Origin: Bidens hawaiensis
Taxonomy: Eukaryota; Streptophyta; Magnoliopsida; Asterales; Asteraceae
Direction of reading: 5' to 3'
Assembly (NCBI GenBank): GCA_021521415.1
Contig: JAIQDT010000001.1
Location: 5,332,001-5,396,000 of the forward strand
Length of the DNA stretch: 64,000 nucleotides
Under the pieces are notes generated by a model. It ran no database searches, had not been told where the DNA came from, and saw only the letters and a program-made list of their open reading frames with translations. The position numbers and the translations under genes were made by a program. This document shows, one piece after another, positions 50,519-64,000 of this stretch (position 1 is the stretch's first letter; each line of letters starts with the position of its first letter).

Positions 50519-50911
50519 ATGGACCTTATGAACCACGTTTGCAAACCATTTTTGGACAAATTCGTAATTGTCTTTATCGATGAAATCCTTATCTTCTCCA
50601 AGATCCAAGCCGAACATGAACATCATTTACGTTCCATTCTCGATCTCCTAAGAAAAAAACAACTTTATGCTAAGTTCTCAAAATGTGAATTTTGGTTAAA
50701 AGAAGTTCAATTTTTGGGTCACGTCGTCAACGATAAAAGTATTCATGTTTATCCCGCCAAAATCGAGGTCGTGAAAGATTTGAAAACTCCATCCACACCC
50801 ATGGAATTCCGATCTTTCCTTTATTTGGCCGGGTATTATTGGCGATTCATTCTAAACTTCTCCAAAATCACGTTACCCATCACCGCACTAACTCATAAAG
50901 GAACACCCTAA
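50519..50911 (+). pseudogene. RT fragment, Ty3/gypsy, satellite copy
   Basis: 130 open codons ([42 protein letters not shown]) ending at the shared TAA. Comparable 130-codon fragments lie at 2804-3196, 49254-49646, 56852-57244, 58118-58510, 60651-61043 and 63183-63575. All stop at the same TAA after GTP. Confidence 0.6.
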
Positions 50912-51779
50912 GAATGGGGACCGAAACAATAAGAATCTTTCAAAACTCTAAAGCATATGCTTTGCAATGCTCCCGTTTCAACCCTTCCCGATGGAAACGA
51001 CAACTTCGTGGTATTTTGCAATGCATCTAACCAAGGTCTCGGTTGCATTCTCATGTAACGAGGTGAAGTTATTGCATATTCCTCGAGACAACTTAGGATT
51101 CATGAAAAGAATTACACGACTCATGATCTCGAACTTGTTGTCGTCGTTTTCGCTATCAAAATCTGGAGACATTATCTTTACGGCACAAAATTTGTTTTAT
51201 TCACCGATCATAAAAACAGTCAACACATCTTTGACCAAAAAGATCTCAACATGAGACAACGTCGACGTGCCAAATTACTTAGTGTTTACGATTGACAAAT
51301 TCGCTACCACCCCGGTAAAGCGAATATTGTAGCCGATACCCTTAGTCGTAAAGTTAATGTCAAATCCGATATACTTCATAGCATCGTCATCCAAACCGAT
51401 ATCCAAGACCGCATCTATCGATCCCAATGCACCTCCAATGATGAAGGCAATATGTATTACGAAATGTCATGTGGAGCCGAACTTCAACTCGAACCCAAAC
51501 CCGATGGCTTGCTACATTTTCTCAATCGTTTGTGGGTTCCCGATCGTGATGAACTTTGTTCTTTCATTCTCGACGAAGCTCATATATCGTGATATTCCGT
51601 ACATCCCGGTGCGGATAAGATGTACTTCGATCTTCAATCTATTTATTGGTGGCCGGGTATGAAAAAGGACGTAGCACTTTATCTCCTAAAATGTCTTACT
51701 TGATCAAAGGTTAAAGCCGAACATCAAAAACCTTTTGGTTTACTTGGTTATGCCTTTCGGATAAACCAATGCACCCGCG

Positions 51780-54590
51780 GTATTCATGGACCTTATAAAC
51801 CACGTTTGCAAACCATTTTTGGACAAATTCGTAATTGTCTTTATCGATGAAATCCTTATCTTCTCCAACACCCAAGCCGAACATGAACATCATTTACGTT
51901 CCATTCTCGATCTCCTAAGAAAAGAACAACTTTATGCCAAGTTCTCAAAATGTGAATTTTGGTTAAAAGAAGTTCAATTTTTGGGTCACGTCGTCAACGA
52001 TAAAGGTATTCATGTTTATCCCGCCAAAATCGAGGTCGTGAAAGATTAGAAAACTCCATCCACACCCACGGAATTCCGATCTTTCCTTGATTTGGCCGGG
52101 TATTATTGGCGATTCATTCTAAACTTCTCTAAAATCATGTTACCCATCACCGCACTAAGTCATAAAGGAACACCCTAAGAATGGTGACCGAAACAAGAAG
52201 AAGCTTTCAAAACTCTAAAGCATAAGTTTTGCAATGCTCCCTTTCAACCCTTCCCGATGGAAACGACAACTTCGTGGTATTTTGCGATGCATCTAACCAA
52301 GGTCTCGGTTGCATTCTCATGTAACGAGGTCAAGTTATTGCATATGCCTCGAGACAATTTAGGATTCATGAAAAGAATTACATGACTCATGATCTCGAAC
52401 TTGTTGTCGTCGTTTTCGCTCTCAAAATCTGGAGACATTATCTTTATGACATAAAATGTGTTGTATTCACCGATCATAAAAATCTTCAACACATCTTTGA
52501 CCAAAAAGATCTCAACATGAGACAACCTCGATGGGCAAAATTACTTAGTGATTACAATTGAAAAAATTCGCTACCACCCTGGTAAAGCCAATGTTGTAGC
52601 CGATACCCTTAGTCATAAAGTTTATGTCAAATCTGTTCTACTTCATAGCATCAACATCCAAACCGATATCCAAGACCGCATCTATCGATCCTAATGCACC
52701 TCCAATGATGAAGGCAATATGTATTACGAAATGTCATGTGGAGCCGAACTTCAACCTGAACCCAAACCCGATGGCTTGCTCCATTTTCTCAATCGTTTAT
52801 GGGTTCCCGATCGTGATGAACTTTGTTCTTTCATTCTCGACGAAGCTCATATATCGTGATATTCCGTACATCCCGGTGCGGATAAGATGTACTTCGATCT
52901 TCGATCTATTTATTGGTGGCCGGGTATGAAAAAGGACGTAGCACTTTATCTCTCAAAATGTCTTACTTGATCAAAGGTTAAAGCCGAACATCAAAAACCT
53001 TTTGATTTACTTGGTTATGCCTTTCGGATAAACCAATGCACCCGCGGTATTCATGGACCTTATAAACCGCGTTTGCAAACCATTTTAGGACAAATTCGTA
53101 ATTGTCTTTATCGATGAAATCCTTATCTTCTCCAACACCCAAGCCGAACATGAACATCATTTACGTTCCATTCTCGATCTCCTAAGAAAAGAACAACTTT
53201 ATGCCAAGTTCTCAAAATGTGAATTTTGGTTAAAAGAAGTTCAATTTTTGGGTCACGTCGTCAACGATAAAGGTATTCATGTTTATCCCGCCAAAATCGA
53301 GGTCGTGAAAGATTAGAAAACTCCATCCACACCCACGGAATTCCGATCTTTCCTTGATTTGGCCGGGTATTATTGGCGATTCATTCTAAACTTCTCTAAA
53401 ATCACGTTACCCATCACCGCATTAACTCATAAAGGAACACCCTAAGAATGGTGACCGAAACAAGAAGAAGCTTTAAAAACTCTAAAGCATAAGTTTTGCA
53501 ATGCTCCCTTTCAACCCTTCCCGATGGAAACGACAACTTCGTGGTATTTTGCGATGCATCTAACCAAGGTCTCGGTTGCATTCTCATGTAACGAGGTCAA
53601 GTTATTGCATATGCCTCGAGACAACTTAGGATTCAAGAAAAGAATTACATGACTCATGATCTCGAACTTGTTGTCGTCGTTTTCGCTCTCAAAATCTGGA
53701 GACATTATCTTTATGACATAAAATGTGTTGTATTCACCGATCATAAAAATCTTCAACACATCTTTGACCAAAAAGATCTCAACATGAGACAACCTCGATG
53801 GGCAAAATTACTTAGTGATTACAATTGAAAAAATTCGCTACCACCCTGGTAAAGCCAATGTTGTAGCCGATACCCTTAGTCGTAAAGTTTATGTCAAATC
53901 TGTTCTACTTCATAGCATCAACATCCAAACCGATATCCAAGACCGCATCTATCGATCCTAATGCACCTCCAATGATGAAGGCAATATGTATTACGAAATG
54001 TCAAGTGGAGCCGAACTTCAACCCGAACCCAAACCCGATGGCTTGCTCCATTTTCTCAATCGTTTGTGGGTTCCCGATCGTGATGAACTTTGTTCTTTCA
54101 TTCTCGACGAAGCTCATATATCGTGATATTCCGTACATCCCTGTGCGGATAAGATGTACTTCGATCTTCGATCTATTTATTGGTGGCCGGGTATGAAAAA
54201 GGACGTAGCACTTTATCTCTCAAAATCTCTTACTTGATCAAAGGTTAAAGCCGAACATCAAAAACCTTTTGGTTTACTTGGTTATGCCTTTCGGATAAAC
54301 CAATGCACCCGCGGTATTCATGGACCTTATAAACCGCGTTTGCAAACCATTTTTGGACAAATTCGTAATTGTCTTTATCGATGAAATCCTTATCTTCTCC
54401 AACACCCAAGCCGAACATGAACATCATTTACGTTCCATTCTCGATCTCCTAAGAAAAGAACAACTTTATGCCAAGTTCTCAAAATGTGAATTTTGGTTAA
54501 AAGAAGTTCAATTTTTGGGTCACGTCGTCAACGATAAAGGTATTCATGTTTATCCCGCCAAAATCGAGGTCGTGAAAGATTAGAAAACTC
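51780..54590 (+). repeat. Recently amplified monomer run
   Basis: Consecutive monomers at an offset of 1,267 bp share CTCCAACACCCAAG (51866, 53133, 54400), a TAG in AAAGATTAGAAAAC, a one-base deletion CTCCCTTTCAAC (about 52236 and 53503), and TATGACATAAAATG. They differ from both flanking monomers at these sites. Confidence 0.7.
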
Positions 54591-57500
54591 CATCCACACC
54601 CACGGAGTTCCGATCTTTCCTTGATTTGGCCGGCTATTATTGGCGATTCATTCTAAACTTCTCCAAAATCACGTTACCCTTCACCGCACTAACTCATAAA
54701 GTAAAACCCTAAGAATGGGGACCGAAACAAGAAGAAGCTTTCGAAACTCTAAAGCATTTGCTTTGCAATGCTCCCGTTTCAACCCTTCCCGATGGAAACG
54801 GCAACTTCGTGGTATTTTGCGATGCATATAACCAAGGTCCCGGTTGCATTCTCATGTAACGAGGTCAAGTTATTGAATATGCCTAGAGAGAACTTAGGAT
54901 TCATGAAAAGAATTACACGACTCATGATCTCGAACTTGTTATCGTCGTTTTCGCTCTCAAAATCTGGAGACATTATCTTTATAGCACAAAATGTGTTGTA
55001 TTCACCGATCATAAAAGTCTTCAACACATCTTTGACCAAAAAGATCTCAACATGAGACAACGTCGACGTGCCAAATTACTTAGTGGTTACGATTGACAAA
55101 TTTGCTACCACCCCGGTAAAGCGAATATTGTAGCCGACACCCTTAGTCGTAAAGTTAATGTCAAATCTGTTCTACTTCATAGCATCGTCATCCAAACCGA
55201 TATCCAAGACCTCATCTATCGATCACAATATACCTCCATTGATGAAGGCAATATGTATTACGAAATGTCATGTGGAGCCGACTTCAACTCGAACCCAAAC
55301 CCGATGGCTTGCTCCATTTTCTCAATCGTTTGTGGGTTCCTGATCGTGATGAACTTTGTTCTTTCATTCTCGACGAAGCTCATATATCGTGATATTCCGT
55401 ACATCCCGGTGCGGATAAGATGTACTTCGATCTTCGATCTATTTATTGGGGGCCGGGTATGAACAAGGACGTAGCACTTTATATCTCAAAATGCCTTACC
55501 TGATCAAATGTTAAAGCCGAACATCAAAAACCTTTTGGTTTACTTGGTTATGCCTTTCGGATAAACCAATGCACCCACGGTATTCATGGACCTTATGAAC
55601 CGCGTTTGCAAACCATTTTTGTACAAATTCGTAATTTTTTTTATCGATGAAATCTTTATCTTCTCCAAGACCCAAGCCGAACATGAACATCATTTACGTT
55701 CCATTCTCGATCTCTAAAGAAAAGAACAACTTTATGCCAAGTTCTCAAAATGTGAATTTTGGTTAAAAGAAGTTCAATTTTTGGGTGACGGCGTCAACGA
55801 TAAAGGTATTCATGTTTATCCCGCCAAAATCGAGGTCGTGAAAGATTGGAAAACTCCATCCACACCCACGGAATTCCGATCTTTCCTTGATTTGGCCGGG
55901 TATTATTGGCGATTCATTCTAAACTTCTCCAAAATCACGTTACCCATCACCGCACTAACTCATAAAGGAACACCCTAAGAATGGGGACCGTAACAAGAAG
56001 AAGCTTTCAAAACTCTAAAGCATTTGCTTTGCAATGCTCCCGTTTCAACCCTTCCCGATGGAAACGACAACTTCGTGGTATTTTGCGATGCATCTAACCA
56101 AGGTCTCGGTTGCATTCTCATGTAACTAGGTCAAGTTATTGCATATGCCTCGAGACAACTTAGGATTCATGAAAATAATTACACGACTCATGATCTCGAA
56201 CTTGTTGTCGTCGTTTTCCCTCTCAAAATCTGGAGACATTATCTTTATGGCACAAAATGTGTTGTGTTCACCGATCATAAAAGTCTTCAACACATCTTTG
56301 ATCAAAAAGATCTCAACATGAGACAACGTCGACGTGCCAAATTACTTAGTGGTTACGATTGACAAATTCGCTACCACACCGGTAAAGCGAATATTGTAGC
56401 CGATACCCTTAGTCGTAAAGTTAATGTCAAATATGTTATACTTCATAGCATCGTCATCCAAACCGATATCCAAGAACACATCTATCGATCCCAATGCACC
56501 TCCATTGATGAAGGCAATATGTATTACGAAATGTCATGTGGAGCCGACTTCAACTCGAACCCAAACCCGATGGCTTGCTCCATTTTCTCAATCGTTTGTG
56601 GATTCCTGATCGTGATGAACTTTGTTCTTACATTCTCGACGAAGCTCATATATCGTGATATTCCGTACATCCCGGTGCGAATAAGATGTACTTCGATCTT
56701 CGTTCTATTTATTGGTGGCCGGGTATGAAAAAGGACGTAGCACTTTATATCTCAAAATGCCCTACTTGATCAAAGGTTAAAGCCGAACATCAAAAACCTT
56801 TTGGTTTACTTGGCTATGCCTTTCGGATAAACCAATGCACCCACGGTATTCATGGACCTTATGAACCGCGTTTGCAAACCATTTATGGACAAATTCGTAA
56901 TTGTCTTTATCGATGAAATCTTTATCTTCTCCAAGTCCCAAGCCGAACATGAACATCATTTACGTTCCATTCTCGATTTCCAAAGAAAAGAACAACTTTA
57001 TGCCAAGTTCTCAAAATGTGAATTTTGGTTAAAAGAAGTTCAATTTTTGTGTCACGTCGTCAACGATAAAGGTATTCATGTTTATCCCGCCAAAATCGTG
57101 GTAGTGAAAGATTGGAAAACTCCATCCACACCCACGGAATTCCGATCTTTCCTTGATTTGGCCGGGTATTATTGGCGATTCATTCTAAACTTCTCCAAAA
57201 TCGCGTTACCCATCACCGCACTAACTCATAAAGGAACACCCTAAGAATGGGGACCGAAACACGAAGAAACTTTCGAAACTCTAAAGCATTTGCTTTGCAA
57301 TGCTCCCGTTTCAACCCTTCCCGATGGAAACGACAACTTCGTGGTATTTTGCGATGCATATAACCAAGGTCTCGGTTGCATTCTCATGTAACGAGGTCAA
57401 GTTATTGAATATGCCTAGAGAGAACTTAGGATTCATGAAAAGAATTACACGACTCATGATCTCGAACTTGTTGTCGTCGTTTTCGCTCTCAAAATCTGGA

Positions 57501-58699
57501 AACATTATCTTTATGGCACAAAATGTGTTGTATTCACCGATCATAAAAGTCTTCAACACATCTTTGACCAAAAAGATCTCAACATGAGACAACGTCGATG
57601 TGCCAAATTACTTAATGGTTACGATTGACGAATTCGCTACCACCCCGGTAAAGCGAATATTGTAGCCGACACCCTTAGTCGTAAAGTTAATGTCAAATCT
57701 GTTCTACTTCATAGCATCGTCATCCAAACCGATATCCAAGACCACATCTATCGATCCCAATGCACCTCCATTGATGAAGGCAATACGTATTACGAAATGT
57801 CATGTGGAGCCGATTTCAACTCGAACCCAAACCCGATGGCTTGCTCCATTTTCTCAAACGTTTGTGGGTTCCCGATCGTGATGAACTTTGTTCTTTCAAT
57901 CTCGATGAAGCTCATATATCATGATATTCCGTACATCCCGGTGCGAATAAGATGTACTTCGATCTTCGTTCTATTTATTGGTGGCTGGGTATGAAAAAGG
58001 ACGTAGCACTTTATCTCTCAAAATGTCTTACTTGATCAAAGGTTAAAGCCGAACATCAAAAACCTTTTGGTTTACTTGGTTATGTCTTTCGGATAAACCA
58101 ATGCACCCACGGTATTCATGGACCTTATGAACCGCGTTTGCAAACCATTTTTGGAAAAATTCGTTATTGTCTTTATCGATGAAATCCTTATCTTCTCCAA
58201 GACCCAAGCCGAACATGAACATAATTTACGTTCCATTCTCGATCTCCAAAGAAAAGAACAACTTTATGCCAAGTTCTCAAAATGTGAATTTTGGTTAAAA
58301 GAAGTTCAATTTTTGGGTGACGTCGTCAACGATAAAGGTATTCATGTTTATCCCGCCAAAATCGATGTCGTGAAAGATTGGAAAACTCCATCCACACCCA
58401 CGGAATTTCGATCTTTACTTGATTTGGCCGGGTATTATTGGCGATTCATTCTAAACTTCTCCAAAATCACTTTACCCATCACCGCACTAACTCATAAAGG
58501 AACACCCTAAGAATGGTGACCGAAACAAGAAGAAGCTTTCAAAACTCTAAAGCATTTGCTTTGCAATGCTCCCGTTTCAACCCTTCCCGATGGAAACGAA
58601 AACTTCGTGGTATTTTGCGATGCATCTAACCAAGGTCTCGGTTGCATTCTCATGTAACGAGGTCAAGTTATTGCATATGCCTCGAGACAACTTAGGATT

Positions 58700-61600
58700 C
58701 ATGAAAAGAATTACACGACTCATGATCTCGAACTTGTTGTCGTCGTTTTCGCTCTCAAAATCTGGAGACATTATCTTTATGGCACAAAATGCGTTGTATT
58801 CACCGATCATAAAAGTCTTCAACACATCTTTGACCAAAAAGATCTCAACATGAGACAACGTCGACGTGCCAAATTACTTAGTGGTTACGATTGACAAATT
58901 CGCTACCACCCCGGTAAAGCGAATATTGTAGCCGATACCCTTAGTCGTAAAGTTAATGTCAAATCTGTTCTACTTCATAGCATCGTCTTCCAAACCGATA
59001 TCCATGACCACATCTATCGATCCCAATGCACCTCCATTGATGAAGGCAATATGTATTACGAAATGTCATGTAGAGCCGACTTCAACACGAACCCAAACCC
59101 GATGGCTTGCTCCATTTTCTCAATCGTTTGTGGGTTCCCGATCGTGATGAACTTTGTTCTTTCATTCTCGACGAAGCTCATATATCGTGATATTCCGTAC
59201 ATCCCGGTGCGAATAAGATGTACTTCGATCTTCGTTCTATTTATTGGTGGCTGGGTATGAAAAAGGACGTAGCACTTTATCTCTCAAAATGTCTTACTTG
59301 ATCAAAGGTTAAAGCCGAACATCAAAAACCTTTTGGTTTACTTTGTTATGCCTTTCGGATAAACCAATGCACCCACGGTATTCATGGACCTTATGAACCG
59401 CGTTTGCAAACCATTTTTGGAAAAATTCGTAATTGTCCTTATCGATGAAATCCTTATCTTCTCCAAGACCCAAGCCGAACATGAACATCATTTAGGTTCC
59501 ATTCTCGATCTCTAAAGAAAAGAACATCTTTATGCCAAGTTCTCAAAATGTGAATTGTGGTTAAAAGAAGTTCAATTTTTGGGTGACGTCGTCAACGATA
59601 AAGGTATTCATGTTTATCCCGCCAAAATCGATGTCGTGAAAGATTGGAAAACTCCATCCACACCCACGGAATTCCGATATTTCCTTGATTTGGCCGGGTA
59701 TTATTGGCGATTCATTCTAAACTTCTCCAAAATCACGTTACCCATCACCGCACTAACTCATAAAGGAACACCCTAAGAATGTGGACCGAAACAAGAAGAA
59801 GCTTTCAAAACTCTAAAGCATTTGCTTTGCAATGCTCCCATTTCAACCCTTCCCGATGGAAACGACAACTTCGTGGTATTTTACGATGCATCTAACCAAG
59901 GTCTCGGTTGCATTCTCATGTAACGAGGTCAAGTTATTGCATATGCCTCGAGACAACTTAGGATTCATGAAAATAATTACACGACTCATGATCTCGAACT
60001 TGTTGTCGTCGTTTTCGCTCTCAAAATCTGGAGACATTATCTTTATGGCACAAAATGTGTTGTATTCGCCGATCATAAAAGTCTTCAACACATCTTTGAC
60101 CAAAATGATCTCAACATGAGACAACGTCGATGGGCGAAATTACATAGTGATTACGATTGAGAAATACGCTACCACCCCGGTAAAGGGAATGTTGTAGCCG
60201 ATACTATTAGTCGTAATGTTAATGTCAAATCCGTTCTACTTCATAGCATCGTCATCCAAACCGATATACAAGACCGCATCTATCAATCCCAATGCACCTC
60301 CACTGATGAAGGCAATATGTATTAAGAAATGTCATGTGGAGCCAAACTTCAACTCGAAACCAAACCCGATGGCTTCCTCCATTTTCTCAATCGTTTGTGG
60401 GTTCCCGATCGTGATGAACTTTGTTCTTTCATTCTCGACGAAGCTCATATATCGTGATATTCCGTACATCCCGGTGCGAATAAGATGTACTTCGATCTTC
60501 GTTCTATTTATTGGTGGATGGGTATGAAAAAGGACGTAGCACTTTATATCTCAAAATGTCTTACTTGATCAAAGGTTAAAGCCGAACATCAAAAACCTTT
60601 TTGTTTACTTGGTTATGCCTTTCGGATAAACCAATGCACCCACGGTATTCATGGACCTTATGAACCGCGTTTGCAAACCATTTTTGGACAAATTCGTAAT
60701 TGTCTTTATCGATGAAATCCTTATCTTCTCCAAGACCCAAGCCGAACATGAACATCATTTACGTTCCATTCTCGATCTCCAAAGAAAAGAACAACATTAT
60801 GCCAAGTTCTCAAAATGTGAATTTTGGTTAAAAGAAGTTCAACTTTTGGGTGACGTCGTCAACGATAAAGGTATTCATATTTATCCCGCCAAAATCGAGG
60901 TCGTGAAATATTGGAAAACTCCATCCACACCCACGGAATTCCGATCTTTCCTTGATTTGGCCGGGTATTATTGGCGATTCATTCTAAACTTCTCCAAAAT
61001 CACGTTACCCATCACCGCACTAACTCATAAAGGAACACCCTAAGAATGGGGACCGAAACAAGAAGAAGCTTTCAAAACTCTAAAGCATTTGCTTTGCAAT
61101 GCTCCCGTTTCAACCCTTCCCGATGGAAACGACAACTTCGTGGTATTTTGCGATGCATCTAACCAAGGTCTAGGTTGCATTCGCATGTAACGAGGTCAAG
61201 TTATTGCATATGCCTCGAGACAACTTAGGATTCATGAAAAGAATTACACGACTCATGATCTCGAACTTGTTGTCGTCGTTTTCGCTCTCAAAATCTGGAG
61301 ACATTATCTTTATGGCACAAAATGCGTTGTATTCACCGATCATAAAAGTCTTCAACACATCTTTGACCAAAAAGATCTCAACATGAGACAACGTCGACGT
61401 ACCAAATTACTTAGTGGTTACGATTGACAAATTCGCTACCACCCCGGTAAAGCGAATATTGTAGCCGATACCCTTAGCCGTAAAGTTAATGTCAAATCTG
61501 TTCTACTTCATAGCATCTTCATCCAAACCGATATCCAAGACCAAATCTATCGATCCCAATGCACCTCCATTGATGAAGGCAATATGTACTATGAAATGTC

Positions 61601-64000
61601 ATGTGGAGCCGACTTCAACTCGAACCCAAACCCGATGGCTTGCTCCATTTTCTCAATCGTTTGTGGGTTCCCGATCGTGATGAACTTTGTTCTTTCAATC
61701 TCGACGAAGCTCATATAATGTGATATTCCGTACATCCCGGTGCGAATAAGATGTACTTCGTTCTTCGTTCTATTTATTGGTGGCTTGGTATGAAAAAGGA
61801 CGTAGCACTTTATCTCTCAAAATGTCTTACTTGATCAAAGGTTAAAGCCGAACATCAAAAACCTTTTGGTTTAGTTGGTTATGCCTTTCGGATAAACCAA
61901 TGCACCCGCAGTATTCATGGACCTTATGAACCGCGTTTGCAAACCATTTTTGGACAAATTCGTAATTGTCTTTATCGATGAAATCCTTATCTTCTCCAAG
62001 ACCCACGCCGAACATGAACATCATTTACGTTCCATTCTCGATCTCCTAAGAAAAGAACAACTTTATGCCAAGTTCTAAAAATGTGAATTTTGGAGAAAAG
62101 AATTTCAATTTTTGGGTCACGTCGTCAACGATAAAGGTATTCATGTTTATCACGCTAAAATCGAAATCGTGAAAGATTGGAAAACTCCATCCACACCCAC
62201 TGAATTCCGATCTTTTCTTGATTTGTCCGGGTATTATTGGCGATTCATTCTAAACTTCTCCAAAATCACGTTACCCATCACCGCACTAACTCATATAGGA
62301 ACACCCTAAGAATGGGGTCCGAAACAAGAAGAAGCTTTCAAAACTCTAAAGCATTTGCTTTGCAATGCTCCCGTTTCAACCCTTCCCGATGGAAACGACA
62401 ACTTCGTGGTATTTTGCGTTGCATCTAACCAAGGTCTCGGTTGCATTCTCATGTAACGCGGTCAAGTTATTGCATATGCCTCGAGACAACTTAGGATTCA
62501 TGAAAAGAATTACAGGACTGATGATCTCGAACTTGTGGTCGTCGTTTTCGCTCTCAAAATATGAAGACATTATCTTTATGGAACAAAATATGTTGTATTC
62601 ACCGATCATAAAAGTCTTCAACACATCTTTGACCAAAAAGATCTCAACATGAGACAACGTCGACGTGCCAAATTACTTAGTGGTTACGATTGACAAATTC
62701 GCTACCACCCTGGTTAAGCGAATATTGTAGCCGATACCCTTAGTCGTAAAGTTAATGTCAAATCTGTTCTACTTCATAGCATCGTCTTCCAAACCGATAT
62801 CCAAGACCACATCTATCGATCCCAATGCACCTCCATTGATGAAGGCAATATGTATTACGAAATGTCATGTAGAGCCGACTTCAACACGAACCCAAACCCG
62901 ATGGCTTGCTCCATTTTCTCAATCGTTTGTGGGTTCCCGATCGTGATGAACTTTGTTCTTTCATTCTCGACGAAGCTCATATATCGGGATATTCCGTACA
63001 TCCCGGTGCGAATAAGATGTACTTCGGTCTTCGTTCTATTTATTGGTGGCTGGGTATGAAAAAGGACGTAGCACTTTATCTCTCAAAATGTCTTACTTGA
63101 TCAAAGGTTAAAGCCGAACATCAAAAACCTTTTGGTTTACTTGGTTATGTCTTTCGGATAAACCAATGCACCCACAGTATTCATGGACCTTATGAACCGC
63201 GTTTGCAAACCATTTTTGGAAAAATTCGTAATTGTCTTTATCGATGAAATCCTTATCTTCTACAAGACCCAAGCCGAACATGAACATCATTTAGGTTCCA
63301 TTCTCGATCTCCAAAGAAAAGAACAACTTTATGCCAAGTTCTCAAAATGTGAATTTTGGTTAAAAGAAGTTCAATTTTTGGGTGACGTCGTCAACGATAA
63401 AGGTATTCATGTTTATCCCGCCAAAATCGATGTCGTGAAAGATTGGAAAACTCCATCCACACCGACGGAATTCCGATCTTTCCATGATTTGGCCGGGTAT
63501 TATTGGCGATTCATTCTAAACTTCTCCAAAATCATGTTACCCATCACCGCACTAACTCATAAAGGAACACCCTAAGAATGGGGACCGAAACAAGAAGAAG
63601 CTTTCAAAACTCTAAAGCATTTGCTTTGCAATGCTCCCGTTTCAACCCTTCCCGATGGAAACGACAACTTCTTGGTATTTTGCGATGCATCTAACCAAGG
63701 TCTCGGTTGCATTCTCATGTAACGAGGTCAAGTTATTGCATATGCCTCGAGACAACTTAGGATTCATGAAAAAATTACACGACTCATGATCTCGAACTTG
63801 TTGTCGTCGTTTTCGCTCTCAAAATCTGGAGACATAATCTTTATGGCACAAAATGTGTTGTATTCGCCGATCATAAAAGTCTTCAACACATCTTTGACCA
63901 AAAAGATCTCAACATGAGACAACGTCGATGGGCCAAATTACATAGTGATTACGATTGAGAAATTCGCTATCACCCCGGTAAAGCGAAGTTTTAGCCGATA
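58700..64000 (+). repeat. Higher-order duplication, offset 3,799 bp
   Basis: About 58.7-60.2 kb recurs at about 62.5-64.0 kb. Shared private changes include ATGTAGAGCCGAC (59068 and 62867), CATTTAGGTTCC (59489 and 63288), and GTATTCGCCGATC (about 60062 and 63860). A separate duplication with an offset near 2,533 bp links 58577 with about 61110 (GAATGCGTTG variant). The block is cut by the window edge. Confidence 0.65.

Larger units (their letters stand above)
48776..64000 (+). repeat. Ty3/gypsy pol-derived satellite array, right block
   Basis: This is the same array resuming after the copia insertion, with landmarks at 48825, 50091, 51357, 52624, 53891, 55158, 56424, 57690, 58956, 60222, 61489 and 62755. 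Subtracting the element and one target duplication gives a landmark interval of 1,265 bp across the insertion, so the two blocks were once continuous. Copies here and in about 33.9-36.4 kb form one sequence group: 'AACCCAAACCCGATGG' in the linker, GAACTTTGTTCTTTC where the left has GAACTTCGTACTTTC, and often GTGGTTACGATTGAC at the RNase H end. The array runs off the right edge in mid-monomer. Confidence 0.95.

Noticed and set aside
1..64000. CRISPR-like or bacterial repeat array
   Set aside because: The repeat unit is ~1.27 kb of continuous pol sequence with no short repeat/spacer pattern, and the retroelements are plant type.
1..64000. tRNA, rRNA or host protein-coding genes
   Set aside because: None seen. 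The only tRNA-like match is the 12-base primer binding site of the copia element.

Overview
The window is repeat-rich, AT-rich plant nuclear DNA with no host gene that I can support. Two things fill it: a long tandem satellite built from a dead Ty3/gypsy pol fragment, and one Ty1/copia (Sirevirus-like) LTR retrotransposon inserted into that satellite. The tRNA-iMet primer site, the LTR structure and the pol lineages all point to a plant. I suspect an Asteraceae-type eudicot from remembered similarity of the extra ORF and the pol proteins, but the window alone does not prove that.

Positions 1-36461 and 48776-64000 are one array of a ~1,267-bp monomer, in the same orientation throughout and continuing past both window edges. 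A fixed landmark occurs 40 times at intervals of mostly 1,265-1,269 bp; about 40.8 monomers (~51.7 kb) are present once the insertion is removed. Each monomer reads, on the + strand, as the end of a chromovirus reverse transcriptase (RT), then RNase H, then the integrase (INT) zinc-finger region, and then returns to the RT fragment. Most copies share the same in-frame stops and a changed RT catalytic box, so the founder was dead before it was amplified. The array is layered: sequence groups change along it (about 1-13 kb, 13-33 kb, and 33 kb to the end). Multi-monomer duplications with offsets of 3,801, 2,536, 1,266-1,267 and 3,799 bp show several rounds of unequal exchange.

Positions 36462-48775 are a complete 12.3-kb copia element on the minus strand, flanked by a CACCC target duplication. 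In its reading direction it has: 5' LTR (48775-48362), tRNA-iMet primer site, leader, gag-pol (47850-41906), a 2.1-kb non-coding spacer (41905-39800), an additional ~985-codon reading frame split by one stop (39799-36842), a polypurine tract and the 3' LTR (36820-36462). Gag-pol carries six stops and one frameshift, so this copy is not autonomous, although the key motifs of integrase, RT and RNase H are still readable. About ten differences separate the LTRs, so the insertion is fairly recent and postdates this part of the array.

The least ordinary signals lie in the non-coding parts of the copia element. A short palindromic word family (GCGAAGTT ... AACTTCGC) occurs about 31 times, only in the LTRs, leader and spacer, and sits just upstream of the TATA box. 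Two diverged stem-loop repeats in the spacer show compensatory base changes. A strong splice acceptor lies directly before the ATG of the additional ORF.
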